Shown here: positions 35,714 to 43,924 of the stretch, in pieces
Layout of the letters: every line of letters begins with the position of its first letter
Numbering within the stretch: position 1 is the stretch's first letter
Assembly: GCA_964570865.1 (NCBI GenBank)
Contig: CAZMZM010000002.1
Span: forward strand, 1 to 64,000
Reading direction: 5' to 3'
From: WGAL01 sp964570865
GTDB lineage: Bacteria > Bacteroidota > Ignavibacteria > Ignavibacteriales > Melioribacteraceae
DNA: 64,000 nucleotides
Made by a program: the position numbers and the translations under genes
The notes under the pieces: model-generated
What the model was told of the DNA's origin: nothing
What the model saw: only the letters and a program-made list of their open reading frames with translations
Database searches by the model: none

Positions 35714-37530
35714 TCTAATTCAAACTCCTTTCTCCAGTCGGAATCGTTTTCCAGTGGATTCATTTCATCCTTATATAACAGATAGTTCCCAAGCGCAAGC
35801 ACGTCCATGTCGGTTCGCATAAAACAACGATAGGCATCCTCCGGTGTACAAACAATCGGCTCACCTCTCACATTAAAAGAAGTGTTTACAACAACGGCAG
35901 AACCATGTTTTTTATCGAACTCCGCTACCAACGAATAAAAACGGGGATTTGTTGTTTGGCTGATTGTTTGAATTCTTGCCGAATAATCAACGTGCGTAAC
36001 AGCGGGAATATCAGAACGTTTGACGTTTAGTTTTTTTATTCCGAAGTAACTTTTCTCTTCTTCGCTCATCGGAACTCTCCGCTCTTTTCGAACATCTGCA
36101 ACAAGAAGCATATACGGACTTGGGCGGTCGATTTCAAAATAATCGGAAACTTTATCTTCTAAAACTGCAGGAGCAAACGGACGAAAACTTTCACGGAATT
36201 TAATCTTCAAATTCATAACCGACTGCATCTTTGAAGAACGCGCATCTCCGATAATGGAACGGTTTCCAAGCGCTCGCGGACCGAATTCCATTCGTCCTTG
36301 AAACCATCCGATTACATTTTCACTGTTCAGCAGATCAGCGCATTTATTATATAAATCTTCGTCGGAAAGCTTGTGCCCCTTTATATTATTGGACTTAAGG
36401 AATTGCTCGATTTGATTTACGGAAAATTCCGGTCCTAAGTATGAGCCTTTTTGAAAGTCGGTTTTATTATCCGCCTCTCTCGGGTTATTAAAATATTGGT
36501 ACCAGGTAAACAGTGCGGCACCCAAAGCCCCGCCGGCATCACCGGCAGCAGGCTGAATCCAAATATCATCAAAAATATTTTCGCGTAAAATTTTACCGTT
36601 TGCCACACAATTAAGTGCAACACCGCCGGCTAACGCCAAATATTTTTCTCCTGTAACTTTTTTGATATGCTTTGCCATCTTTATCATTGCAATTTCAGTT
36701 ACATCTTGAACCGAACGCGCTAAGTCCATTTCACGCTGAGTTAATTCCGATTCCGGCTTACGGGGTTCACCTCCGAAGAGCTTATTGAATTTCTCGTTGG
36801 TCATCGTAAGTCCGGCTACAAAATTAAAATATTCCATGTTTAACTTAAAAGAACCGTCATCCTTTAAATCAATCAGATTGTTAAGAATTAAATCAACATA
36901 CTTAGGTTCGCCGTATGGTGCCAAACCCATTACTTTGTATTCTCCGCTGTTAACTTTAAATCCTGTATAATATGTAAATGCCGAATAAAGCAATCCGATT
37001 GAATGCGGAAACTTGATTTCACCAAGGAGAGAAATATTGTTACCTTTTCCAACTCCGTAACTTGTAGTAGTCCACTCCCCTACTCCGTCAATAGTAAGAA
37101 ATGCCGCATTCCGAAAAGGAGATGCGAAAAAGGCTGAAGCTGCGTGGGACTGGTGATGCTCGGGAAATAAAATTAATCCGTCGTAATCCAATTCATTTTT
37201 AATAAACTCTTTCATCCAGAGTTTTTCCTTTATCCAAAGAGGCATTGCTTTAACAAAAGATTTAATCCCTGCCGGAGCGTATGCCAAATATGATTCGAGC
37301 AAACGCTCAAACTTTAGAAAAGGTTTGTCGTAAAAAGCGACTGCATCCAAATCACCGGAGGAAATTCCGGCTGAATCCAGACAATATTGGATTGCGTTCT
37401 TTGGAAAACGATGATCATGTTTTTTACGTGAAAATCGTTCTTCCTGAACTGCGGAAACAATTTCCCCGTCCCTTACCAAACAAGCTGCGCTGTCGTGATA
37501 AAACGCTGATATTCCTAAAATATTTTTCAA
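35710..37530 (-). CDS. NodU/CmcH-family carbamoyltransferase (SxtI-like)
   Basis: Full-length enzyme of 606 residues. The N-terminal Kae1-like domain begins ILGISAFYHDSAACLV, with the catalytic/metal histidines in FPEHHQSHAASAF (H125, H126, H129), ALAGGVALNCVANG and QPAAGDAGGALGAA. The C-terminal domain has GRMEFGPRALGNRSI. It transfers a carbamoyl group from carbamoyl phosphate, via carbamoyl-AMP, to a hydroxyl of a sugar or natural product; the acceptor here is unknown. The start is TTG at 37530, with no ATG near and no clear ribosome site; the family normally begins a residue or two before ILGIS. Only 49 bases separate it from the divergent amylase gene. Confidence 0.93.
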   Translation of the reverse strand: MKNILGISAFYHDSAACLVRDGEIVSAVQEERFSRKKHDHRFPKNAIQYCLDSAGISSGDLDAVAFYDKPFLKFERLLESYLAYAPAGIKSFVKAMPLWIKEKLWMKEFIKNELDYDGLILFPEHHQSHAASAFFASPFRNAAFLTIDGVGEWTTTSYGVGKGNNISLLGEIKFPHSIGLLYSAFTYYTGFKVNSGEYKVMGLAPYGEPKYVDLILNNLIDLKDDGSFKLNMEYFNFVAGLTMTNEKFNKLFGGEPRKPESELTQREMDLARSVQDVTEIAMIKMAKHIKKVTGEKYLALAGGVALNCVANGKILRENIFDDIWIQPAAGDAGGALGAALFTWYQYFNNPREADNKTDFQKGSYLGPEFSVNQIEQFLKSNNIKGHKLSDEDLYNKCADLLNSENVIGWFQGRMEFGPRALGNRSIIGDARSSKMQSVMNLKIKFRESFRPFAPAVLEDKVSDYFEIDRPSPYMLLVADVRKERRVPMSEEEKSYFGIKKLNVKRSDIPAVTHVDYSARIQTISQTTNPRFYSLVAEFDKKHGSAVVVNTSFNVRGEPIVCTPEDAYRCFMRTDMDVLALGNYLLYKDEMNPLENDSDWRKEFELD

Positions 37531-37579
37531 ATCGATAGAAAACCGTATCTTTAAAAATTAAATCATAAAATATACAAAT

Positions 37580-39412
37580 ATGCGAAAAAACAAGACGAAT
37601 TATTTACTTCCGGTTGTTGTAGCGATTCTAATTACCACCACTATACTTTCTGCTCAAGAACGAGTTCCTGATTGGACAAAATCGGCGGTATGGTATCAAA
37701 TATTTCCCGAAAGATTTTGCAACGGCGATAGTACGAACGATCCGACTCCGGAAGATATGAAAGGCGGTTGGCCTTACGATATTCCGGAAGGGTGGCAGAT
37801 TAGCAACTGGCAAGGGGATTGGTACGAGTTGCAATCGTGGGAAAAAGCAGACGGTCACGATTTTTATTGGAATGCCGGAACAAGAAGATACGGCGGTGAT
37901 TTACAAGGAATAATAAAGAAACTCGGATATTTACAAACGCTTGGAATTAATGCTATTTATCTCAATCCCCTTTTTGAATCTCCTTCGCTCCATAAGTATG
38001 ATGCAACAATGTACAGACACATAGACAATAATTTCGGGCCAAATCCAAAATCGGATAAACTAATTTGGGAAAGGGAAGAACCCGATAAACCTGCAACTTG
38101 GCGCTGGACTTCTGCCGATTCACTTTTTCTGAAACTGATTAAGGAAGCGCACAATCTAGGAATTAAGGTAATAATAGACGGCGTTTTTAATCATGTCGGT
38201 AAAACTTTTTGGGCATTTCAGGATGTCGTTAAAAATCAGCAAAAGTCCAAATATAAAGATTGGTTTATAATAAAAAGTTGGGACAACCCAAATACGAAAA
38301 GAAACGAGTTCCAATATTCCGGATGGTATGGAGTACCCGATTTACCCGAAATACGAGAAGATGCAAACGGATTGGTGGAGGGCCCACGCGAGCATATTCA
38401 CAACATAGTTAAACGGTGGGGAGATCCGAACGGAGACGGGAATCCGGAAGACGGAATTGACGGATGGAGACTTGATGTAGCGGACATGGTAAATATTAAC
38501 TTCTGGAAAGATTTCAGAAAATGGGTTAAGGAAATTAATCCGGATGCATATATAACCGGAGAAATTTGGTGGGAAGATTGGAATAGAAACAAAATTTACA
38601 ACGCTTCACCTTGGCTGCAGGGAGACGCATTTGATGGTGTAATGAACTACAGATTTGCCCGAGCTGTTAAACGATTTGTTGCCGATAAAAAATTGCAAGT
38701 TGATGCAGCAGGTTTTATTGACTCCCTTAATAATCAGTATCGGGATTACAATCGCGAAAACTTGCAGGCACTGATGAATATGCTGGACAGCCACGATACC
38801 GAACGCTTAGCTTCGTTGATAGTTAATCCCGACCATCTCTATGACCATTATGCAAATCCGCAGCAGAATCAAAATTGGCTTGTACGCAAACCTAATAAAG
38901 TTGAGAGAGAAAAACAGAAATTAATGGTAGCTCTGCAGATGACTTTGCCGGGTGCTCCCGTTATTTATTACGGTGATGAAGCCGGTATATGGGGAGGCGA
39001 CGATCCTGACGATAGAAAACCTATGGTTTGGCCTGAAATGAAATTCGCAGATGAAACTCATCATCCTCTGGGAAAATACCGCGAAAGAGACAAAGTTCAA
39101 TTTGATTCCTCTTTATTTAACTTCTACCGCAAATTGGTTAGTATAAGAAAATCGAACAAAGCGCTAAGTACGGGTGAAATAAATTTTATAAAATTATCAA
39201 GCAATCGTTTTGTACTTGCTTTCAAACGTAAATTGAACAATGATTCATTAATTGTGCTTTCCAATAATAATAGCAAATCCGTTAATGTTAGTTTTTATCC
39301 GCAATATCGTAAAAGTACTTTTGTCGATTTAATTTCAAATAATAAATTTGGGATTAAAAACGGACAAATTATTTTAATAATGAGACCATATCAGACAATT
39401 ATTCTAAAGTAG
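37580..39412 (+). CDS. Secreted GH13 alpha-amylase-family enzyme
   Basis: The 610-residue product has a signal peptide (LLPVVVAILITTTILSAQ) and a GH13 barrel. Region I is DGVFNHVG (200-207), region II DGWRLDVAD with nucleophile D299, region III ITGEIWW with acid E328, and region IV MLDSHDTERL with D406. VWYQIFPERFCNGD is typical of neopullulanase/cyclomaltodextrinase-like enzymes. It should hydrolyse alpha-glucans outside the cytoplasm. It starts a plus-strand run with the SGNH and inositol monophosphatase genes (7-base gap, then overlap). Confidence 0.9.
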   Translation: MRKNKTNYLLPVVVAILITTTILSAQERVPDWTKSAVWYQIFPERFCNGDSTNDPTPEDMKGGWPYDIPEGWQISNWQGDWYELQSWEKADGHDFYWNAGTRRYGGDLQGIIKKLGYLQTLGINAIYLNPLFESPSLHKYDATMYRHIDNNFGPNPKSDKLIWEREEPDKPATWRWTSADSLFLKLIKEAHNLGIKVIIDGVFNHVGKTFWAFQDVVKNQQKSKYKDWFIIKSWDNPNTKRNEFQYSGWYGVPDLPEIREDANGLVEGPREHIHNIVKRWGDPNGDGNPEDGIDGWRLDVADMVNINFWKDFRKWVKEINPDAYITGEIWWEDWNRNKIYNASPWLQGDAFDGVMNYRFARAVKRFVADKKLQVDAAGFIDSLNNQYRDYNRENLQALMNMLDSHDTERLASLIVNPDHLYDHYANPQQNQNWLVRKPNKVEREKQKLMVALQMTLPGAPVIYYGDEAGIWGGDDPDDRKPMVWPEMKFADETHHPLGKYRERDKVQFDSSLFNFYRKLVSIRKSNKALSTGEINFIKLSSNRFVLAFKRKLNNDSLIVLSNNNSKSVNVSFYPQYRKSTFVDLISNNKFGIKNGQIILIMRPYQTIILK

Positions 39413-39419
39413 TTATATT

Positions 39420-41351
39420 ATGACTAAAAAAAATATCACGGATAAAAATAACTTACAAGCAGAACCGAAAAAGATTTTTTATGTCGTTTTGGTTTTACTC
39501 CCGATTATTTTTCTAATCGCTTTTGAACTGATTTTAAGGGCTGTAGATTACGGCTATAATACGGATGTGTTTATTGAAGTTGCTCCCGGCTACTACGGTT
39601 CAAATCCCAAACTTGCGAAAAAATATTTTCATAACGTTAAATCTGTTCCGAATACAATAAATGACGTATTCAAAATCGAAAAACCTAAAAATGGTTTCCG
39701 AGTTTTTGTATTAGGCGGCAGCAGCGGAGCCGGTTATCCTTACATGCCGCTCGGTTCATTTTCGCGATACGTGAGAAAAAGGCTTGAATTGGTTTATCCC
39801 AAAAATGAAATTGAAGTAGTAAACTTGAGCATGACAGCCGTTAACAGCTATACAATAAAGGATGTTTTACCTTCTGTGCTTGAACAGAAACCGGACTTAA
39901 TTTTGATTTACGCAGGACACAACGAATACTACGGAGCGCTCGGTGTGGGTTCAATGGAAAACCTCGGCTCAAACATTTGGTTGGTAAATCTATCGGTTAA
40001 ACTCGAACAATTTAAAACTTATCAATTCATCAGAAACGTAATTAAATATTTGGTTAAGAAATTGGGGAAAAATGAGCGCCCTTCAAACGGAACTTTAATG
40101 TCGAGAATGGCGGAAAAGAAAAAAATCCCTTATCAATCCGATATTTTCAATGCCGGAATTGAACAGTTTAAAGAGAATATGTCCGATGTATTGGAGGAAA
40201 TTCACGATGCAGGGGTACCGGTACTATTTTCCACATTGGGAAGCAACCTTATGGGCTTAAGTCCTTTTATTTCCGAGCCGTATAAAAATTTTCCCGATGC
40301 TAAAATCATATTTAAAGATGCTACCGAAGACTTTAAGAACGGTAATTTACAAAAGGCTGCAAAAGAGTATCGCTACGCAAAAGATCTGGACATGCTTCGA
40401 TTTCGAGCTCCCGAGAAAATAAATTCCGTAATTGAAAATCTCTCCGAAAAATACGGAGCTATTTTAGTCAATTCCGATTCGGCTTTGAATAAAGCGAGTA
40501 AAACCGGAATAATCGGAAATGACCTAATGGTTGATCATCTTCACCCAACCCTGCGCGGCTATCAGATAATCGGTAAAACATTTTATGAAGCAATGGAGAA
40601 AAATCATCTTCTTCCCAATGGACTTCACAGAGGATTAAACAATTACCAACAAGACAGTTTAACAATTGCCCAGTTTCCATTCTCGTCTTTCGATTCAACA
40701 ATAGCAGCATTTAAAATTAAGTTGCTTAAAGATGATTGGCCCTTTATCAACCCGATAAAGAAAACCCCGCCAGATAAATTGCTCCCCCGCAAAAATTATC
40801 TTGATTCGCTGGCATACGATTTTGTAATGGCAAAAATCGACTGGGAAAAAGCGGAGAGATATGCTGCCGATTACTTTTTTGCTCACAAGCAATACGACAA
40901 GTATGTTAAGCAAATGAACATTCTTATTTCGCAGTTTCCGATAATTTTAAGCTATTATAAATTTGCAGCTGAAAAACTAATAGAAGCTGAGCAATACGAT
41001 GCCGCGTATGACTTCGTGCTCAGAAAATTCAGAATTGGGAAGGATTATTTCTCATCAAAGTGGCTGGGTATAATTAATTTATCGCGGGGCAAAATTTATG
41101 CTTCGATATACTATCTAAAACTTAGTACTAAATTTAAAGAAAACGATCCACAGGTTTACTACAACCTTGCCGGAGCTTACACAAAAAGACATGATTACAA
41201 ACACGCTTTGGATAATGCCAAACTTGCGCTTAAGTACAATCCTAAATATAAACAAGCTGAAACATTAAAAAGTCAGCTGGAGAAAATACTGAAAACAATC
41301 AAACCGCAAACAATAAAAATTACGCCGAAAGGAAAAAGTAATGATAAATAA
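39420..41351 (+). CDS. Membrane-anchored SGNH hydrolase with C-terminal TPR
   Basis: The protein has 643 residues: one N-terminal helix (about 19-41), an SGNH/GDSL domain with S101 in VLGGSSGAG, N168 in YAGHNEYYG and D372/H375 in VDHLHPTLRGY, then a helical tail ending in a TPR (DPQVYYNLAGAYTKRHDYKH). SGNH enzymes add or remove acyl groups, often on polysaccharides. Its place beside an amylase and opposite the carbamoyltransferase/SxtJ genes fits modification of a surface glycan (inference). The start is seven bases after the amylase stop; the 3' end overlaps suhB by 11 bases. Confidence 0.85.
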   Translation: MTKKNITDKNNLQAEPKKIFYVVLVLLPIIFLIAFELILRAVDYGYNTDVFIEVAPGYYGSNPKLAKKYFHNVKSVPNTINDVFKIEKPKNGFRVFVLGGSSGAGYPYMPLGSFSRYVRKRLELVYPKNEIEVVNLSMTAVNSYTIKDVLPSVLEQKPDLILIYAGHNEYYGALGVGSMENLGSNIWLVNLSVKLEQFKTYQFIRNVIKYLVKKLGKNERPSNGTLMSRMAEKKKIPYQSDIFNAGIEQFKENMSDVLEEIHDAGVPVLFSTLGSNLMGLSPFISEPYKNFPDAKIIFKDATEDFKNGNLQKAAKEYRYAKDLDMLRFRAPEKINSVIENLSEKYGAILVNSDSALNKASKTGIIGNDLMVDHLHPTLRGYQIIGKTFYEAMEKNHLLPNGLHRGLNNYQQDSLTIAQFPFSSFDSTIAAFKIKLLKDDWPFINPIKKTPPDKLLPRKNYLDSLAYDFVMAKIDWEKAERYAADYFFAHKQYDKYVKQMNILISQFPIILSYYKFAAEKLIEAEQYDAAYDFVLRKFRIGKDYFSSKWLGIINLSRGKIYASIYYLKLSTKFKENDPQVYYNLAGAYTKRHDYKHALDNAKLALKYNPKYKQAETLKSQLEKILKTIKPQTIKITPKGKSNDK

Positions 41352-42108
41352 AATTATTGAAATTTCTAAGGAAGCCGGAACTATTATTAAAGATGGATTT
41401 GGAACAAATTTTGAAATTGAATACAAAGGAAGCTCATCAAATCTTGTAACCGAGATTGATAAAAAATCGGAGACATTAATATTAAATTACATCTCCAAGG
41501 AGTTTCCTCGGCATTCCGTTTTGTCTGAAGAAAACGGGAAAAGAATGCGCGATTCGGAATACATTTGGGTTATTGACCCGCTGGACGGAACAACAAATTT
41601 TGCTCACGGATTACCGATTTTCTCAGTATCGATTGCAGTTATGAAAAATGGTGAAACTTGCTGCGGCGCTGTTTACGATGTGATGCGCGATGTGATTTAT
41701 AGTGCAGAAACCAATTCCGGCGCATTTATGAACGGGAAACGAATTAAAGTTAATTCAATCGAAAATTTCGAAGAGTCCGTACTGGTTACAGGCTTTCCGT
41801 ATGATATTCAGAACAATCCGTTTAACGCAGTTCAAAAATTCGAAGCATTTTTGCTCAAGGCACGCGCCGTCAGAAGATTGGGTTCTGCTGCACTTGATTT
41901 TTGCTATGTTGCCAGTGGAGTATTTTCCGGATTTTGGGAAGTTAAACTTAGTCCGTGGGATTTTGCCGCAGGGGACTTGATTGTAAGGGAAGCCGGAGGA
42001 ATTGTTACAGACTTGGAAGGAAAAAATCTGACGATTAACTCATCGCAGATTCTTGCTACAAATGGAATTTTACATCAAAAAATGTTAGAGATATTAAGAA
42101 AAACTTAA
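41341..42108 (+). CDS. suhB: Inositol monophosphatase family protein
   Basis: This 255-residue protein carries the Mg-dependent phosphatase motifs: SEENG (E63/E64), WVIDPLDGTTNFAHG (D79, D82) and the C-terminal WDFAAGDLIVREAGG. It hydrolyses sugar or inositol monophosphates; the exact substrate cannot be told, and the symbol is by family resemblance only. The ATG overlaps the end of the SGNH gene; AAGGAAAAAG is the ribosome site. Its stop lies inside a small opposite-strand frame. Confidence 0.9.
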   Translation: MINKIIEISKEAGTIIKDGFGTNFEIEYKGSSSNLVTEIDKKSETLILNYISKEFPRHSVLSEENGKRMRDSEYIWVIDPLDGTTNFAHGLPIFSVSIAVMKNGETCCGAVYDVMRDVIYSAETNSGAFMNGKRIKVNSIENFEESVLVTGFPYDIQNNPFNAVQKFEAFLLKARAVRRLGSAALDFCYVASGVFSGFWEVKLSPWDFAAGDLIVREAGGIVTDLEGKNLTINSSQILATNGILHQKMLEILRKT

Positions 42109-42273
42109 TCTTTTTTTCAAAACATTCTTAATAATTTTAAGACGTGTGATTGCCATTAGCGTAAGTAAATTCCTTCTTTTTGAAACAAACTTAATCTTTG
42201 TTTCTTCCATGTTAGCTTCAACAAGAAACTGACCGTTACAGTCGGGATAAATGGAAACGATAATATTTTTCAT
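42094..42273 (-). CDS. Possible small basic protein (59 residues)
   Basis: Reading the minus strand gives MKNIIVSIYPDCNGQFLVEA, then NMEETKIKFVSKRRNLLTLM, then AITRLKIIKNVLKKRLSFS and TAA. It is strongly basic at the C-terminus, without signal or membrane segment, and I recognise no family. Support comes from AAGAGGTAATC before the ATG and normal-looking codons in otherwise empty DNA. The 3' end overlaps suhB by 15 bases. It may be spurious. Confidence 0.4.
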   Translation of the reverse strand: MKNIIVSIYPDCNGQFLVEANMEETKIKFVSKRRNLLTLMAITRLKIIKNVLKKRLSFS

Positions 42274-42468
42274 GATTACCTCTTAAAATTGTACCTATTA
42301 TAATTATCGATACTTTTATAAGAATGTTTAGTCAAAAATCGGGAATTATTTCTTTTTTTAATCTGAAACTTTTTACCCTGCATGTAATCTAATCTTTTTG
42401 ATATATTTTGTTTTGGGAGATTATCTTACTTTGTGAAACAAAATTATTTTAATTAGGAAGGAACAATT

Positions 42469-42684
42469 TTGAATAAACAATTATTAATAAAACGAATATT
42501 ACCAGTATTACTTGGAATGATTGCCGGATATACTTATTATTACTTTATCGGATGCAATAACGGTCATTGCATGATACAAAGTAATCCCTATTTATCACTA
42601 CTTTATGGCGGTGCAATAGGATTAATATTTGCAATTCCCTCCAAGAAAAAAGTTAAGGAGAATGTAAATGGAGAAGATAACTAA
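42469..42684 (+). CDS. DUF6132 small membrane protein
   Basis: Predicted product of 71 residues with two hydrophobic segments and the family core GYTYYYFIGCNNGHCMIQSN followed by PYLSLLYGGAIG. The two cysteines (GCNNGHC) face the membrane edge and could be redox active or bind metal (inference). The start is TTG at 42469, fixed by AGGAAGGAAC just upstream; no ATG is available. It overlaps the DUF1858 gene by 17 bases and heads a small redox-themed operon. Confidence 0.8.
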   Translation: MNKQLLIKRILPVLLGMIAGYTYYYFIGCNNGHCMIQSNPYLSLLYGGAIGLIFAIPSKKKVKENVNGEDN

Positions 42685-42880
42685 AGATATTGAAATTGAA
42701 GATTTAGTTGATTTGCTTCCGGACTCGGTAACATATTTAATGGAACAAGGAATTAGATGTTTGAGATGCGGTGAACCTATTTGGGGAACTCTTGAATCCG
42801 CTGCACAAGAAAAAGGATTTAACGACGATGATATAATAAAATTCGTATCCGATTTAAATAAAATGCTCGAAAAAAATTAG
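42668..42880 (+). CDS. DUF1858 redox-disulfide protein
   Basis: The small protein of 70 residues matches DUF1858 (hybrid-cluster-protein-associated redox disulfide domain): ITKDIEIEDLVDLLPDSVTY, then GIRCLRCGEPIWGTLESAA with a CxxC (CLRC). Such proteins are thought to carry a redox-active disulfide or thiol; some fuse to nitrite or hybrid cluster proteins. Its ATG lies inside the DUF6132 gene, with AAGGAGAATG upstream, so the two are coupled; the TlpA-like gene follows eight bases later. Confidence 0.85.
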   Translation: MEKITKDIEIEDLVDLLPDSVTYLMEQGIRCLRCGEPIWGTLESAAQEKGFNDDDIIKFVSDLNKMLEKN

Positions 42881-42888
42881 GAGTAAGA

Positions 42889-43533
42889 ATGTCGAAAAAA
42901 AACAGACTGAAAAAAGAAAAAACGGAAGAAAAGAAAAAAGTTTACAAAGGATTAAATAAAAAACAACGCAGTAGAGTTTACACTGCAGCCTTTATTGTTA
43001 TTGTCGGATTATTCATCATACTTAATAATAGTGACGGCACTCCGGAACACGGACCTTACCCTCCGCATTACCAAGTTAAGAACGGTAAAACTCTTAAACT
43101 CTCGGATTATCGCGGTAAAGTTGTAATAATAGATTTTTGGGCAACCTGGTGCCCGCCCTGTCGTAAAGGAATTCCGGATTTGATTAAGTTAAAGAATGAA
43201 TACAAAGATAAAGATGTGGAAATTATCGGTGTTTCACTCGATAGAGTTACACGTGCAGGCAAAACCGCAGAAGATGTCGTTCCATTTATCGAAAAGATGG
43301 GAATAAATTATCCGATTGTTTGGGGAACACTTCAGACTCCTCAGACTTTTGGCAGGGTTCAAGCAATTCCGACTACATTTTTTCTCGATAAAAACGGAAA
43401 AGTCCGTAAAAAAATTGAAGGACTTGCCGATATCAGAACTTTGGAAGGAGAGATTGATTTTCTGCTGAAAGAACCGATGATTAAAGATTTTAAGGATAGC
43501 GTTCCCGATTTTGCGCTTCCTTTAGTAAAATAA
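42889..43533 (+). CDS. Membrane-anchored TlpA-like thioredoxin
   Basis: The 214-residue protein has a very basic N-terminus, one membrane helix (about 33-48, AAFIVIVGLFIILN) and a periplasmic thioredoxin fold with WATWCPPCRKG and a cis-proline (QAIPTTFF). It should reduce or exchange disulfides outside the cytoplasm, for example in cytochrome c maturation, though no ccm genes are near. TTAGGAG is a good ribosome site. It is last in the DUF6132-DUF1858-TlpA operon, and a terminator follows. Confidence 0.88.
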   Translation: MSKKNRLKKEKTEEKKKVYKGLNKKQRSRVYTAAFIVIVGLFIILNNSDGTPEHGPYPPHYQVKNGKTLKLSDYRGKVVIIDFWATWCPPCRKGIPDLIKLKNEYKDKDVEIIGVSLDRVTRAGKTAEDVVPFIEKMGINYPIVWGTLQTPQTFGRVQAIPTTFFLDKNGKVRKKIEGLADIRTLEGEIDFLLKEPMIKDFKDSVPDFALPLVK

Positions 43534-43556
43534 TCCCAATTATTTTTTACCCGAAG

Positions 43557-43581
43557 GCTCACGGAAAAGTGAGCTTTTTTA
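43557..43581 (+). terminator. Rho-independent terminator of the DUF6132-DUF1858-TlpA operon
   Basis: Stem GCTCAC (43558-43562 with flanking G) / GTGAGC (43569-43574), loop GGAAAA, followed by six T. It begins about 25 bases past the tlpA-like stop. Confidence 0.75.
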
Positions 43582-43707
43582 TTTTAAAAATTAAATTATC
43601 TAAATCCCAATATTTATTCCGGAACCATATAAAATAAAATTGGAGATTTGAAAATAAATCTTTAATTTTACGACTTCCCAAATGGGAAATAATGTTGTTT
43701 ACATACT

Positions 43708-43794
43708 GGAGAGGTGGCAGAGTGGTTGAATGCGGCGGTCTTGAAAACCGTTGACGGTGCAAGCTGTCCGGGGGTTCGAATCCCTCCCTCTCCG
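43708..43794 (+). tRNA. tRNA-Ser (anticodon UGA)
   Basis: The 87-nt gene has the acceptor stem GGAGAGG (43708-43714) / CCTCTCC (43787-43793) with discriminator G. The anticodon stem GCGGT/ACCGT encloses the loop CTTGAAA with anticodon TGA at 43742-43744. A long variable arm follows (TGACGGTGCAAGCTGTCC region), typical of class II tRNA-Ser, and a GGTTCGAATCC T-loop. The 3' CCA is not encoded. Confidence 0.96.
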
Positions 43795-43806
43795 CAATAT
43801 TTTTTT

Positions 43807-43837
43807 AAGCGCTTGTTTTTCAAGCGCTTTTTTATTT
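43807..43837 (+). terminator. Terminator after tRNA-Ser
   Basis: Perfect 9-bp stem AAGCGCTTG (43807-43815) / CAAGCGCTT (43821-43829) with a TTTTT loop, then TTTTT. It starts 12 bases after the tRNA. Confidence 0.85.
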
Positions 43838-43924
43838 TTTGGATTCCTCTAAAAACTACACTTCAATCTTTGGCATATTGAACATATTATTATAAATTTA
43901 CAATAAAAAAATAATGAGATTGCT

